DNA of 64,000 nucleotides from Methylophilus sp. QUAN (GTDB taxonomy: Bacteria; Pseudomonadota; Gammaproteobacteria; Burkholderiales; Methylophilaceae). Below the pieces are notes generated by a model. It was not told where the DNA came from, ran no database searches, and saw only the letters and a list, made by a program, of their open reading frames with translations. Shown here in pieces: positions 18,288-27,800 of the stretch; positions within the stretch are counted from its first letter, which is position 1; every line of letters starts with the position of its first letter. The stretch spans positions 310,001-374,000 of the forward strand of contig NZ_JADKYT010000001.1 in assembly GCF_015354445.1 (NCBI RefSeq), read 5' to 3'. Position numbers and translations under genes: made by a program.

Positions 18288-19238
18288 TCATCGTAATTTG
18301 CTTTCTCTGAGCATGATTTGTTTTTGCCGCTGGGTGAGCTGCTTGGTGGCATTGACGCCGCGCAGCAACAGCATATGGTTACGCACGGCGGCTTCAACCA
18401 GCACCGCAATGTTTCGGCCAGCCGCAATCGGGATAATGACCTTGCTGACCTCAACATCCAGCACATGCTGGGTTTGCCGGTTTGCACTCAAACGGTCCAG
18501 GTCTTGCGGCTTCATTTCATCGGCCAGTTCCAGCTGTATCATCATATCCAGCGGTTTAGTCGGTTTGACCGCATTATCGCCATAGAGTGCGCGGATGTTC
18601 AAAATGCCCAGGCCGCGCACCTCCAGAAAATCCTGCAACAACTCGGGGCAACGCCCTTCAATGCGCTCGGGGGAGATACGGTAAAAGTCGACAATATCAT
18701 CTGCCACCAGCCGGTGCCCGCGTGAAATCAGCTCCAGCGCGAGTTCGCTTTTACCAATCGCCGCACTACCGGTAATCAGCACGCCAAACCCCTGCACTTC
18801 CATAAACACGCCGTGCATGCTGGTGGTTTCTGCGGTGGACACCGCCAGATAATGGCTGAGCAACTCCATGAGCTGCGGGCTGATCATGGGCGTGGTAAAT
18901 AAAGGGGTTTGTGTTTGCTGGGCGGCTTCCAGCATGATGGGCGGCACTTTTTCACCGTTGGCGATGACTACCATGGCCAGGTCGGTTGAAAATAAATTGC
19001 TCACCGCCTGTTGCAGCGCGAGGATGCTCAGGCCCGCCAGGTAATCCATTTCGGCACAGCCTAGCACTTGCACGCGGTTAGGGTGCACAAAATTCAAATG
19101 CCCGACCAATGCCAATGAAGGTTTGGTGACAGTGCCGGAATTCAGTATTTTTTGACTGCCAGACTCGCCTGCCACCCATTTCAATTTGAGTTTGCTGCGA
19201 ATCTGTTTGTACAAATCAGCGACTGAGATTTGCGCCAT
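18288..19238 (-). CDS. hprK: HPr kinase/phosphorylase
   Basis: About 316 residues. The Walker A loop TGSAAIGKS is at about residues 156-164 and the family signature EVRGLGILNIRALYG follows about 40 residues later. The N-terminal domain begins MAQISVADLYKQI. The enzyme phosphorylates and dephosphorylates HPr at Ser46, which is present in the ptsH product here. The start at 19238 follows family alignment; five codons upstream there is another ATG, and neither has a clear ribosome site. The upstream gap to hpf holds a perfect palindrome and a direct repeat in place of the usual ptsN gene. Confidence 0.93.
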   Translation of the reverse strand: MAQISVADLYKQIRSKLKLKWVAGESGSQKILNSGTVTKPSLALVGHLNFVHPNRVQVLGCAEMDYLAGLSILALQQAVSNLFSTDLAMVVIANGEKVPPIMLEAAQQTQTPLFTTPMISPQLMELLSHYLAVSTAETTSMHGVFMEVQGFGVLITGSAAIGKSELALELISRGHRLVADDIVDFYRISPERIEGRCPELLQDFLEVRGLGILNIRALYGDNAVKPTKPLDMMIQLELADEMKPQDLDRLSANRQTQHVLDVEVSKVIIPIAAGRNIAVLVEAAVRNHMLLLRGVNATKQLTQRQKQIMLRESKLR

Positions 19239-19310
19239 ACGCGTTATCAACATGTAAACATGGAATTGACAGCCATTTTACAACTGAATGTGGTGTGTCG
19301 GGCGTGAATT

Positions 19311-19339
19311 GACGTAAAAGCGGTGAAACGACGTAAAAG
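19311..19339. repeat. Direct repeat GACGTAAAAG x2, 19-bp period, upstream of hprK
   Basis: GACGTAAAAG occurs at 19311-19320 and again at 19330-19339, on one face of the helix (just under two turns). The pair lies 70-100 bp upstream of the hprK start. It could be a tandem protein-binding site controlling the PTS operon; that is inference from spacing and position only. Confidence 0.45.
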
Positions 19340-19362
19340 TGATGTGCTGAGGGGTGGGGTGA

Positions 19363-19388
19363 ATTCTCTACCCGTACGGGTAGAGAAT
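19363..19388. repeat. Perfect 26-bp palindrome between hpf and hprK
   Basis: ATTCTCTACCC, a central GTAC and GGGTAGAGAAT form an uninterrupted palindrome starting 12 bp beyond the hpf stop codon. No T-run follows on the minus strand, so it is not a standard terminator. It may be an operator, an mRNA processing hairpin, or a Rho-assisted terminator separating hpf from the hprK operon. Confidence 0.6.
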
Positions 19389-19400
19389 CGTAGGCAAGAC

Positions 19401-19727
19401 TTAGGAACTTAACTGGTGTTTGACTGCGCCACCAGATTTATGGTGGTCACCGTTTTTTTCCTTATGTTTCAATACCTGACGGTCAAGTTTGTCAGTAAGC
19501 ATGTCGATGGCACTATACATATTCTCGTCGCTGCAAGCCGCGTGCAAATCGTTGCCTGGTACATGCAGTGTCGCTTCAACCTTTTGGGCAAGCTTTTCAA
19601 CAGACATGGTGACTTTGACATCAATCACATGATCGAAGTGATTGCTGATGCGGGAGAACTTGGATGACACGTACTCACGCAGTGCCGGAGTGATTTCTAA
19701 ATGATGTCCTGTAAGTTGTAAATTCAT
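19401..19727 (-). CDS. hpf: Ribosome hibernation promoting factor (short form)
   Basis: 108 residues of the HPF/YfiA family, beginning MNLQLTGHHLEITPALREYV and carrying the conserved KVEATLHVPGNDLHA and MYSAIDMLTDKLDRQ. The length corresponds to short HPF, which binds the 30S decoding region and promotes 100S dimers in stationary phase. A strong AAAGGAG site lies 7 bases before the ATG. In many betaproteobacteria hpf sits between rpoN and ptsN; here rpoN is not upstream and ptsN is not downstream. Confidence 0.93.
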   Translation of the reverse strand: MNLQLTGHHLEITPALREYVSSKFSRISNHFDHVIDVKVTMSVEKLAQKVEATLHVPGNDLHAACSDENMYSAIDMLTDKLDRQVLKHKEKNGDHHKSGGAVKHQLSS

Positions 19728-19925
19728 GACAAACTCCTTTTTCTGAAATTATCCCATCGGATTGTTTCACCTATAAAAAAGAAGTGAAAGTTCGATAAGA
19801 CAGTTTCAGTTTACTCTTTTGAGAAACAGATGCAACCCGGAAGTGAGGCGGATTTTTGATGTTAATCAGAAGTTGTGCAGACTTTTTTGCGGGTGTATGA
19901 GCGTCTGCGGGGCGGTGATTGTGGG

Positions 19926-20564
19926 TTACTTTGCTTTTCTTAATGTGAGGTTAATACGCCTGTTGCCTACGAGCGGGTGCTGGTTGGGTTTGATGGCAGC
20001 CACACCGTGATAATAGCGCCGACTCTCACCTCCCCATACCACCACATCGCCATGTTGCAGGGGAATACGCACTGCTTTGTCACTCCGTTGGGCGCCGCCA
20101 AACAGGAATGTCGCTGGAAGGCCTATGGATACGGAGACGATGGGCTGTGAAAAGTCTGTTTCGTCTTTATCCTGGTGCAAGCCCATTTTGCTGCCGGGCG
20201 CATAAAGGTTGATCAGGCAGCTATCGGGGGTAAATGTTGGGTAGCCTGCCTTTTCGGCAGCTGCTGCAGCCAGGGCCATGATCACTGCCGGAATCGCTGG
20301 CCATGGTTGTTGGCGCACCGGGTCATGTGCGCTGTAACCATAGCCTTGCGGGCTGCTGACCCAGCCCCAGTGGCCCATGCTGCTGGTCTTGACGGACATG
20401 GGATGCCCCATGGGCGTCATCATCTGCTGTGCTGGGTGTGCAGACAGGTGTTGCTGCAGGCAAGGCCACAGCGCTGGCATATAGGGCAAGGCAAATCCTG
20501 GTAACCAGACAGCCCCCTCGGCGAGAGGGATGTGTGCTGCCGCTTGTTCAGCAAACAAATCCAT
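19926..20564 (-). CDS. alkB: DNA repair dioxygenase AlkB
   Basis: 212 residues, close in length to E. coli AlkB. Iron ligands are H130 and D132 (GLHQDKDE) and H186 (RRYYHGV); the 2-oxoglutarate-binding arginines are in the terminal NRRINLTLR. The phrase HGDVVVWGGESR is diagnostic. AlkB removes 1-methyladenine and 3-methylcytosine lesions from DNA by oxidation. It starts 3 bp after the stop of the deacetylase-like gene, so the two are co-transcribed. The ada partner later in the window is a pseudogene. Confidence 0.95.
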   Translation of the reverse strand: MDLFAEQAAAHIPLAEGAVWLPGFALPYMPALWPCLQQHLSAHPAQQMMTPMGHPMSVKTSSMGHWGWVSSPQGYGYSAHDPVRQQPWPAIPAVIMALAAAAAEKAGYPTFTPDSCLINLYAPGSKMGLHQDKDETDFSQPIVSVSIGLPATFLFGGAQRSDKAVRIPLQHGDVVVWGGESRRYYHGVAAIKPNQHPLVGNRRINLTLRKAK

Positions 20565-20567
20565 AGC

Positions 20568-21488
20568 TTAAGGCATCCATTCGATACGCACATTTTTCTG
20601 TTTGGCCAACTGTTCCATACGCGGGATGGTGCGCTCCAAACGCAATAAATACTCCGCGGCAGATTCCTGGTGAAAGCCCATCACCATCACTGGCCGTTGG
20701 GTGCTGAGTAATTGCTCAAACTGGCTCAGTAATTGTTTGGTGCTGGTGTAATCGGCCATGGCGGCGTTATCCGGATACTCCATCAACTGATAGCCCAGCG
20801 CATAGGGTTGGTCGAAGGGCGTGCTTTGCGGGTGCAATTGCTGTAGCAATTTTACTAAGGGGCTGTCAGCATGCCAGCGTGTGGTGAGCAAGTTGGCATC
20901 AATACGCGAGCTGTCCCATAAGAAATGATTGGCTTCCAGTGCCGCTTGCAATTTGGGGCCAAACTGCCAGGCGCCTGCCCGAAAATGGCGCGGATATTTG
21001 AAGCCGTTGCTGACCATCAACTCGCTGGCGCAACTGACCAGGCGTGTCAGTTCCGTCTGGCTATAAGCATATTCCAGGCTGACGGTGTGGCCGCAACTGG
21101 CCTGTGTGCAGTGCTCGTCAGCGCCGGAAATGGAAGGCTCGGCTTGATAGCTGATTCCGCAATATTTCACCAGTGTGCGCGTGGGGTGTATATGCAGGCC
21201 GATGGTGTCGTGTGGCAACAAGGTGCTGCGAATCTGGCTGCCAATTTGCGCGCGGTTGACGCCTGGCTGGATAAAGTAAGCAGGATTAATCAGGTGCAGT
21301 AATGGTACCTGCGGAAACTGCTGCCTAAACTTTTGTATGGCTTGCAGGTTGTCGTCTTCTAGTGACAAACCTTCCCAGTCGACCGTCACCCACACCTGCA
21401 TCACCTCTTGTGCCTGCACCGGCATTGGCAAGCCGAGAGCTATTACGGTTAATAGTGTGCTTAGCAAACAGTGATAAAGGTGGCGCAT
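20568..21488 (-). CDS. Exported polysaccharide deacetylase-like protein
   Basis: 306 residues with a signal peptide ending near VQA (residue 26). The mature protein shows the layout of the polysaccharide deacetylase/NodB superfamily: VTVDWEG with the first acidic residue, GLHIHPT as the histidine pair, a later RAGAW loop, and GFHQES. It would act in the periplasm on an acetylated glycan or, as in several divergent members, have another hydrolase role. Six cysteines around residues 110-160 suggest disulphides. alkB follows 3 bp downstream, an unusual partner. Confidence 0.65.
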   Translation of the reverse strand: MRHLYHCLLSTLLTVIALGLPMPVQAQEVMQVWVTVDWEGLSLEDDNLQAIQKFRQQFPQVPLLHLINPAYFIQPGVNRAQIGSQIRSTLLPHDTIGLHIHPTRTLVKYCGISYQAEPSISGADEHCTQASCGHTVSLEYAYSQTELTRLVSCASELMVSNGFKYPRHFRAGAWQFGPKLQAALEANHFLWDSSRIDANLLTTRWHADSPLVKLLQQLHPQSTPFDQPYALGYQLMEYPDNAAMADYTSTKQLLSQFEQLLSTQRPVMVMGFHQESAAEYLLRLERTIPRMEQLAKQKNVRIEWMP

Positions 21489-21699
21489 AGTAGCGTTCCT
21501 GACAAGCGGTCCGGGCGGGTGCGCCTATTCTCTTCGTTTGACTGAGGCGGGTGCGCCTCATCTATATCGGCAGGGTCGCACGAGGTCAACGACGGCTCAT
21601 CAGCGTTGCCGCCTACTGCCTGATTCACTGCACCCGCCTGGCTATTTTAGGGGATTCTGCGGCAAGATGCCAATACACAGGCCGCTGGTAGGGATAGCG

Positions 21700-21705
21700 T
21701 ATAAT
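21700..21705 (+). promoter_or_regulatory. Consensus -10 box (TATAAT) immediately before MFS start codon
   Basis: TATAAT ends only 7 bases before the ATG at 21713, so initiation at the usual distance would fall on or next to the start codon. No Shine-Dalgarno sequence precedes the ATG. No good -35 is visible at 17 bp. The match suggests a leaderless transcript for the MFS gene. Confidence 0.5.
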
Positions 21706-21712
21706 AGACGCC

Positions 21713-22945
21713 ATGTCCTTATCCGTTCGTCAGATTCTTGCCCATCAGGGCTATGCGTTCCCCAAGTTGCTGACCTATCGTATTTTTATGGTGCTGTCCT
21801 ACCAAATGATGATGGTTGCCATCGGCTGGCATATTTATGAAATCACCCACGACCCCTGGTCGCTAGGCCTGATCGGTCTCGCTGAAGTCATCCCTTATAT
21901 GGGTAGCGCCCTGTTTGCCGGGCATGCGGTGGATCATTATTTTTCGCGGCGTGGCTTTGCCGTGGTTTCGGCTTTATTCCTATCGGTGAATGCGGGTTTG
22001 CTGGTGTTGATTGCACAGCATCATCCACAGCATACCGAGTGGTGGATTTATGGCACGGTGGCGCTTACCGGCTTTGCGCGGGCGCTGATTTCTCCCAGTT
22101 ACAACACCCTGTTTGCGCTGATTATTCCGCGTGCCTCCATTGCCAAAGCTTCAGGCATTGGCAGCTCCATGTTCCAGATTGGCTTGATTGTCGGGCCAGC
22201 CATCGGTGGTCTGCTCATTGGCTTTGCCGATAAGTCGATTGCTTATGGCTTGTCAGCGATATTGGCGCTGGCGGCGGCGATTGCCGCAACCACATTACGC
22301 GTGCAAGAACATCACAACCATGAGCCCATGAACGTGTTTGCCAGCATAGGCGAAGGCTTGCGTTTTGTACGGCGCACGCAGGTGGTGTTGGGTGCGCAAT
22401 TGCTGGATATGTTTGCCGTGTTGTTTGGCGGCACGGTCGCCATGTTGCCTGCGTTTGTACATGATGTTTACCAGATGGGCCCGGAAGGTCTGGGCGTGTT
22501 GCGTGCGGCGCCTGCGCTGGGGGCGATTGTGACCGGCCTCTGGCTGGCAAAACACCCGATTCATGAGCACAGTGGCCGCTGGTTATTATTGGCGGTGGCC
22601 GGGTTTGGTTTATGCATGATTGCCTTTGGCCTATGCAATACTTACTGGCTGGCGATTGTGATTTTAGCGATTTCCGGCATGATGGATGCGGTATCCGTGA
22701 TCTTGCGGCAAACCATTCTGCAACTGGCGACGCCGGATAATATGCGTGGCCGTGTGTCAGCGATTAACGGTATTTTTATTGGCTCATCCAATGAACTGGG
22801 CGCGTTTGAGTCTGGCCTCACAGCCAGGCTCATGGGCCTGGTGCCGTCCGTCATATTTGGCGGCTGCATGACGATTGCCGTGGTCGGTGTCACCGCCATC
22901 AAGGCGCCTAAATTGCGCGACCTGCATCTTTCTCATCTGCATTAA
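21713..22945 (+). CDS. MFS transporter (EntS-like drug/siderophore exporter group)
   Basis: 410 residues with about 12 predicted membrane helices. The loop 2-3 region (GLAEVIPYMGSALFAGHAVDHYFSRR) and RMRGRVSA-like TPDNMRGRVSAINGIF in the second half fit the MFS_3/EntS group of proton-driven exporters. The substrate cannot be assigned. It is divergent from the deacetylase/alkB operon. The only good -10 box implies a leaderless mRNA. The DUF4186 gene follows after 6 bp. Confidence 0.85.
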   Translation: MSLSVRQILAHQGYAFPKLLTYRIFMVLSYQMMMVAIGWHIYEITHDPWSLGLIGLAEVIPYMGSALFAGHAVDHYFSRRGFAVVSALFLSVNAGLLVLIAQHHPQHTEWWIYGTVALTGFARALISPSYNTLFALIIPRASIAKASGIGSSMFQIGLIVGPAIGGLLIGFADKSIAYGLSAILALAAAIAATTLRVQEHHNHEPMNVFASIGEGLRFVRRTQVVLGAQLLDMFAVLFGGTVAMLPAFVHDVYQMGPEGLGVLRAAPALGAIVTGLWLAKHPIHEHSGRWLLLAVAGFGLCMIAFGLCNTYWLAIVILAISGMMDAVSVILRQTILQLATPDNMRGRVSAINGIFIGSSNELGAFESGLTARLMGLVPSVIFGGCMTIAVVGVTAIKAPKLRDLHLSHLH

Positions 22946-22951
22946 AAAATC

Positions 22952-23314
22952 ATGCGCGATCTGGAGTCGTTGTTTCAAGCCCTGCAACGCTCTACCTTTC
23001 GTACCGGTTTCCGCTTAAACGCAAAAGACCTGCACTATTTGCAGCAAAAGGGCCTGCCTACGATACTGGATCATGCTGAAAGCTTTATCGCTGATAGGCT
23101 GGCGCCCGCAGTGGTGGCCAATGACGGCCAGCAAACGCCAATGCGCGGCCACCCGGTGTTTGTGGCTCAGCATGCCACCGCAACCTGTTGCCGTGGCTGT
23201 TTGAGCAAATGGCACCGCATTCCTGAGGGCAGGGCACTGACGTTAGAAGAGCAGGCCTATGTGGTTGTGGTGATTGAGCGCTGGTTGATCAACTTGGTTG
23301 AGTACAAAAAATAA
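22952..23314 (+). CDS. DUF4186 family protein
   Basis: 120 residues matching DUF4186 throughout: FRTGFRLNAKDLHYL, TPMRGHPVFVAQHATATCCRGCLSKWH and a C-terminal helix. The His/Cys cluster (HPVF, QHATATCCRGC) looks like a metal site, but no function is established for the family. It starts 6 bp after the MFS stop, so it is probably co-transcribed with it. No Shine-Dalgarno sequence is seen, which agrees with translational coupling. Confidence 0.85.
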   Translation: MRDLESLFQALQRSTFRTGFRLNAKDLHYLQQKGLPTILDHAESFIADRLAPAVVANDGQQTPMRGHPVFVAQHATATCCRGCLSKWHRIPEGRALTLEEQAYVVVVIERWLINLVEYKK

Positions 23315-23341
23315 GGGAGAAGGCCAGCGGCGCTTCTCCCT
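23302..23341 (-). terminator. Terminator of RND efflux operon
   Basis: AGGGAGAAG and CTTCTCCCT form a 9-bp stem. On the minus strand it is followed by TTATTTTTTG, giving a good Rho-independent terminator for the efflux operon. The T-run lies inside the end of the convergent DUF4186 gene. Confidence 0.75.
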
Positions 23342-23361
23342 ATTGCGGCAACGAATAAAGC

Positions 23362-24828
23362 TTATTGCTTGGTTGCCGTTGTTTCCGCCGTCTGCCAGCC
23401 ACCGCCCAGCGAGCGGTATAAATCCACCACGGCAGCCACTTGTTGCTGCTTGGTTTCAATCAGCTCCATTTTGGCATCCAGCGCATCACGTTGTGTCAGC
23501 AAGACTTCCATATAGTCGGCACGTGCGGCTTTAAACAGCTGGTTGGCCACGTCAATCGATTGCGTCAATGCTTCTACCTGCTTGTTTTTTAGCTGGTAGT
23601 TTTTATCCAGGTTGTCGATATTGGCAATCTGGTTCGCCACTTCCATATAGGCATTGATAATCTTTTGCTCATAGTCGTACGCTGCCTGGATCTGCACGGC
23701 ATTGGCGCTCTTGTATTGCGCTTCAATCGCGTTCCGGTTGATCAGTGGCGCGACCAGTTCACCGCCGAAGGAGGCCATGACCGAAGCCGGGATATTGAGC
23801 AGGTATTTAGGATCAAACGCCTGAAAGCCCAGCCCTGCCCGGATCGAGAACGATGGGTAGAAGTTGGCTTTGGCCACATCAATATTCAACTTGGCTGCAG
23901 AGAGTTCCAGCTCGGCCTGGCGGATATCCGGCCGGTTGGCCAATAGCTCTGAAGGCACGCCGGTTTGCATCACTTTGTTTTGCATGTGCATAAAATCGGC
24001 TGAGGCGCGCTGAATCGGTTGCGGAGTACGTCCTAACAGGTAGTTGATGCGGTTTTCGGTTTCAACAATGCTTTGCTTCAACACATACTGGCGACTCTGG
24101 TTCTTTTCTACCTCAGCTTCAAACCGTTTCACCGCCAGTGAGTTAGCGCGCGCATACTGCTGCAATTCCTTGACCACTTCCAGCGCATTTTGCTGAATCT
24201 TGATATTCTGATCCAGCGTGCTCAGCTCGTTGTCCAGTGCAATCAACTCATAGTAGGCATGCGCAACTTCGGCCACCAGGTTGGTGACCAGGAAGTTTTT
24301 TCCCTCAATGGTGGCCATATATTCCATGACCGCCACTTTGGTGGCATTACGCAGTTTTTTCCATACGTCCAGCTCCCACGACGCCACCAGGCCAAACTGG
24401 TAGTTGCCGAGGAACCTGGGGTTGGAACGGCCTTCCTTGATATCCAGGTTTTCTTCAACGGCGCCATTGCGGGTGTACTTGCCGACCTTCTCTTTATCGG
24501 CGCTGGCGCCGATGCCGACAAATGGCAAATATTCACCTTTACGGGCCTGGATTTCATTCTGCGCCACAGTGATCCGTTGCGCCATGATATGAATTTCCTT
24601 GTTGTTGTTCACCGCGGTATCAATCAGCGCCACCAGGTTCTGGTCATCGAAAAAGTCCTGCCATTTGACGCTGGCGCTATTGCCTGCCGGGGTGGCAGTT
24701 TCTTGGTACTGCGTAGGCAGCGTGGTGTCTGCCTGCTTGCTGGTGATAAATGGGATGGCGCATGATTGCAGCATCAACGACACTGCACCAGCGACCATCC
24801 AGGTTAAATGCTTATTCTTCATCGTCAT
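23362..24828 (-). CDS. RND efflux outer membrane lipoprotein (NodT/OprM type)
   Basis: About 488 residues of the outer membrane factor family. The signal ends in the lipobox LQSC, so the protein is lipid-anchored. Two homologous coiled-coil halves are visible (about residues 60-270 and 290-470), with ANRPDIRQAELELSAAKLNI as the family motif. It would form the outer channel of the pump encoded upstream. Several ATGs occur at the start; 24828 has AGG about 6 bases upstream. The gene start overlaps the end of the pump gene by 17 bp, implying coupled translation. Confidence 0.9.
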   Translation of the reverse strand: MTMKNKHLTWMVAGAVSLMLQSCAIPFITSKQADTTLPTQYQETATPAGNSASVKWQDFFDDQNLVALIDTAVNNNKEIHIMAQRITVAQNEIQARKGEYLPFVGIGASADKEKVGKYTRNGAVEENLDIKEGRSNPRFLGNYQFGLVASWELDVWKKLRNATKVAVMEYMATIEGKNFLVTNLVAEVAHAYYELIALDNELSTLDQNIKIQQNALEVVKELQQYARANSLAVKRFEAEVEKNQSRQYVLKQSIVETENRINYLLGRTPQPIQRASADFMHMQNKVMQTGVPSELLANRPDIRQAELELSAAKLNIDVAKANFYPSFSIRAGLGFQAFDPKYLLNIPASVMASFGGELVAPLINRNAIEAQYKSANAVQIQAAYDYEQKIINAYMEVANQIANIDNLDKNYQLKNKQVEALTQSIDVANQLFKAARADYMEVLLTQRDALDAKMELIETKQQQVAAVVDLYRSLGGGWQTAETTATKQ

Positions 24829-27800
24829 CATCATCCTGATGGGAGTTGTATTTGTAGGTCTCGGTCAGAGGCTCTGTCTCTTCTTTGCGGATCAGTGATT
24901 TACGATCAGCCAGGGTACCAAAAATATAATACAAGCCTGGAATCACAATCACCCCGAAGATGGTGCCGAACAGCATGCCACCCATGGCTGAGGTACCAAT
25001 GGTGCGGTTGCCCACTGCGCCTGCGCCTGTTGCAATCACTAATGGAATCAAGCCTGCAATAAAGGCAAACGAGGTCATCAGGATAGGGCGGAAACGGGTT
25101 TTGGCGCCTTCAATCGCCGCATCGCGGATAGACATGCCCTGGCCATGTTTCTGCACGGCAAATTCCACAATCAATACGGCGTTTTTACCCAGCAGACCAA
25201 TCAGCATAATCAGGCCAACCTGCGCGTAAATATCGTTGGCTAGTCCCAGTATCTTGAGCAGAAACAGCGAGCCAAAAATACCGGCAGGCAAGGACAGGAT
25301 CACCGCGAACGGCAAGATAAAGCTTTCATACTGCGCGGCCAACACCATGTAGACAAATACCAGTACCACGATAAAGATCATCAGTGCTTCATTGCCACGT
25401 TTCTCTTCGTCGTAAGACAGGCCTTCCCATGCAATATCGTAGCCTTTAGGCAGCGTGGCGCGTGCGACTTCTTTCACGGCATTGATGGCCGATTCCGTGG
25501 TGTAACCCGGTGCCGGTTCAGCACGGATCGCCGCTGAGTTGTACAGGTTGTAACGGGTGATCTCGTTAGGGCCCTGGCGTTTCTTCAGGGTCATGAAGGC
25601 GGAGTAGGGCACCATTTCACCCTCTTCGTTTTTCACAAAATAGTTCAGCACGTCACTGGGGTAACGACGGAACTCAGGTCCGGCCTGGGTATACACCTTG
25701 AAGAAGTTATTAAAGCGGATAAAGCCTTGCTCGTAAGTACTGCCGATCAGGATGTCCAGGTTGTTCATGGCATCTTCGATCGATACTTTCTTCTGCATTG
25801 CCAACTGGTTGTCGATAATCAACTCATACTGCGGGTAGTTCGCTGCGTAGAATGTGAACAGGCCAGTCAATTCCTTGCGCTTGCCCAGGTTCTGCATGAA
25901 CTCCTTGTTGATCTTGTCAAACACGTAGTAGTCCGCGCTGGTGGTTTTATCCAGCAAGCGCAGGGATAGGCCAGACGCCGCACCATAACCAGGCACGGCT
26001 GGCGGTTGGAAGTACTCCACCACCGCACCGAAGTTCTTGGTTTTTTCTTCCAGCTCTTCGATGATCTGTTTCACTGACTGTTTACGCTCAGACCAGTCCT
26101 TGAGGTTGATAATACACGTCCCCGCGTTGGAGCCACGGCCCTCGGTCAGTACTTCATAACCCGCCAGTGAGGAGACAGACTCCACGCCTTCCACTTGCTT
26201 GGCCAGTGTTTGCAGGTGACGTGCTACCTTGTTGGTGGTTTCCAGTGTTGAGCCTGGAGGCGTCTGGATAATGGCGTAAATCATGCCCTGGTCTTCACCT
26301 GGGATAAACCCGGCAGGCAGGATTTTGTCGACATAGAAAATACCGGCTGAGAACAGCGCCAGCACGACAAAGGTCACGGTACGCAGGGTGACCACTTTTT
26401 CCAGGAAGTTGGTATAACGGCCGGTGACCTTTTCAAATACCCAGTTAAAGCCATCCAAAAACACCGAAATGGGTGTTTTGCGTTTGGGCTGGCCGTGGGT
26501 GTCTTTGAGAATCATGGCGCACAGTACCGGCGTTAATGTCAGCGCCACAATACCGGACAACACGATTGAGGAGGCCATGGTAATGGCGAACTGGCGGTAG
26601 AACACGCCGACCGGGCCTGGCATAAAGGTGATCGGGATAAATACGGAGGTCATCAATAATGTAATGGCCACAATGGCGCCGCCGATTTCACCCAGCACGC
26701 GTTGCACCGCTTTGTAGGGGCCGACATGGTCAGAGGCCATTTTGGCATGCACGGCTTCCACCACCACAATGGCGTCATCCACCACCACGCCAATGGCGAG
26801 CACGAGGGCGAACAGCGTGACCAGGTTAATACTGAGCCCAAATGCCTTCATGACAAAGAAGGCACCAATCAGCGAAATAGGCACTGCCAGCGTGGGGATC
26901 AGCGTTGAGCGCCAGTCACCGAGGAAGATAAACACCACCAGCGCGACCAGGACAAAAGCTTCTGCCAGCGTGTGAATGACTTTTTCAATCGAGGCGTCGA
27001 GGAACTTGGAGACGTCGTAATTGATTTCGTAATCCATACCAGCCGGAAAGCTTTGCTTCAGCTCTTCCATTTTGGTTTTTACGTCAGCAATCACTTCACT
27101 GGCGTTAGTGCCATAGTTTTGCTTGAGCACAATCGCGGCAGATGGGTAGCCGTCTTTGTTGGAGTAAATATCAAAAAACTCACTGCCTAACTCAATCTTG
27201 GCAATATCCCTGAGGTGCAGGATTTCACCATTGGAATCGGCGCGGATAATAATGTTTCCATACTCTTCAGGCTTGTTGTAGCGGCCTTTGTAAACCAGTA
27301 CATACTCTTTGGATTGGGCGTAAATCCCCGAGCTCTGGCCCAAACGACCTGGGCGGCCAATCACGCTCTGGCTGCTGATGGCATCCATCACGTCTTTGGA
27401 CGAGATCTTGTAAGCCCGCATGCGTTCCGGGTTGAGCCAGATACGCATCGCAAACTGGCGGCTACCCAGGTTCTGCGCTTGCGCAATACCGTGGACACGC
27501 TGAATTTCAGGAATGACGCTGACGTTGACGTAGTTAAACAGGAATTTCTCGTCGGCATTTTTATCTTTACTGTACAGGTTCACATACATCAGCATGCTCG
27601 GCTGTACGGTGTTGACGATCACCCCCTCTAACTGCACCAGGGGCGGTAGTTTACTCATGACCTGGTCCAGCCTGGTTTTCACCAGCACCATGGCCGCGTT
27701 CGGGTCTACGCCGAGGTCAAAAATCACCTGTATCGTCGCTTCACCGGCGCTGGTGGCGTCAGACACAATGTATTTCATGCCTGGCACCCCGTTGATGGCG

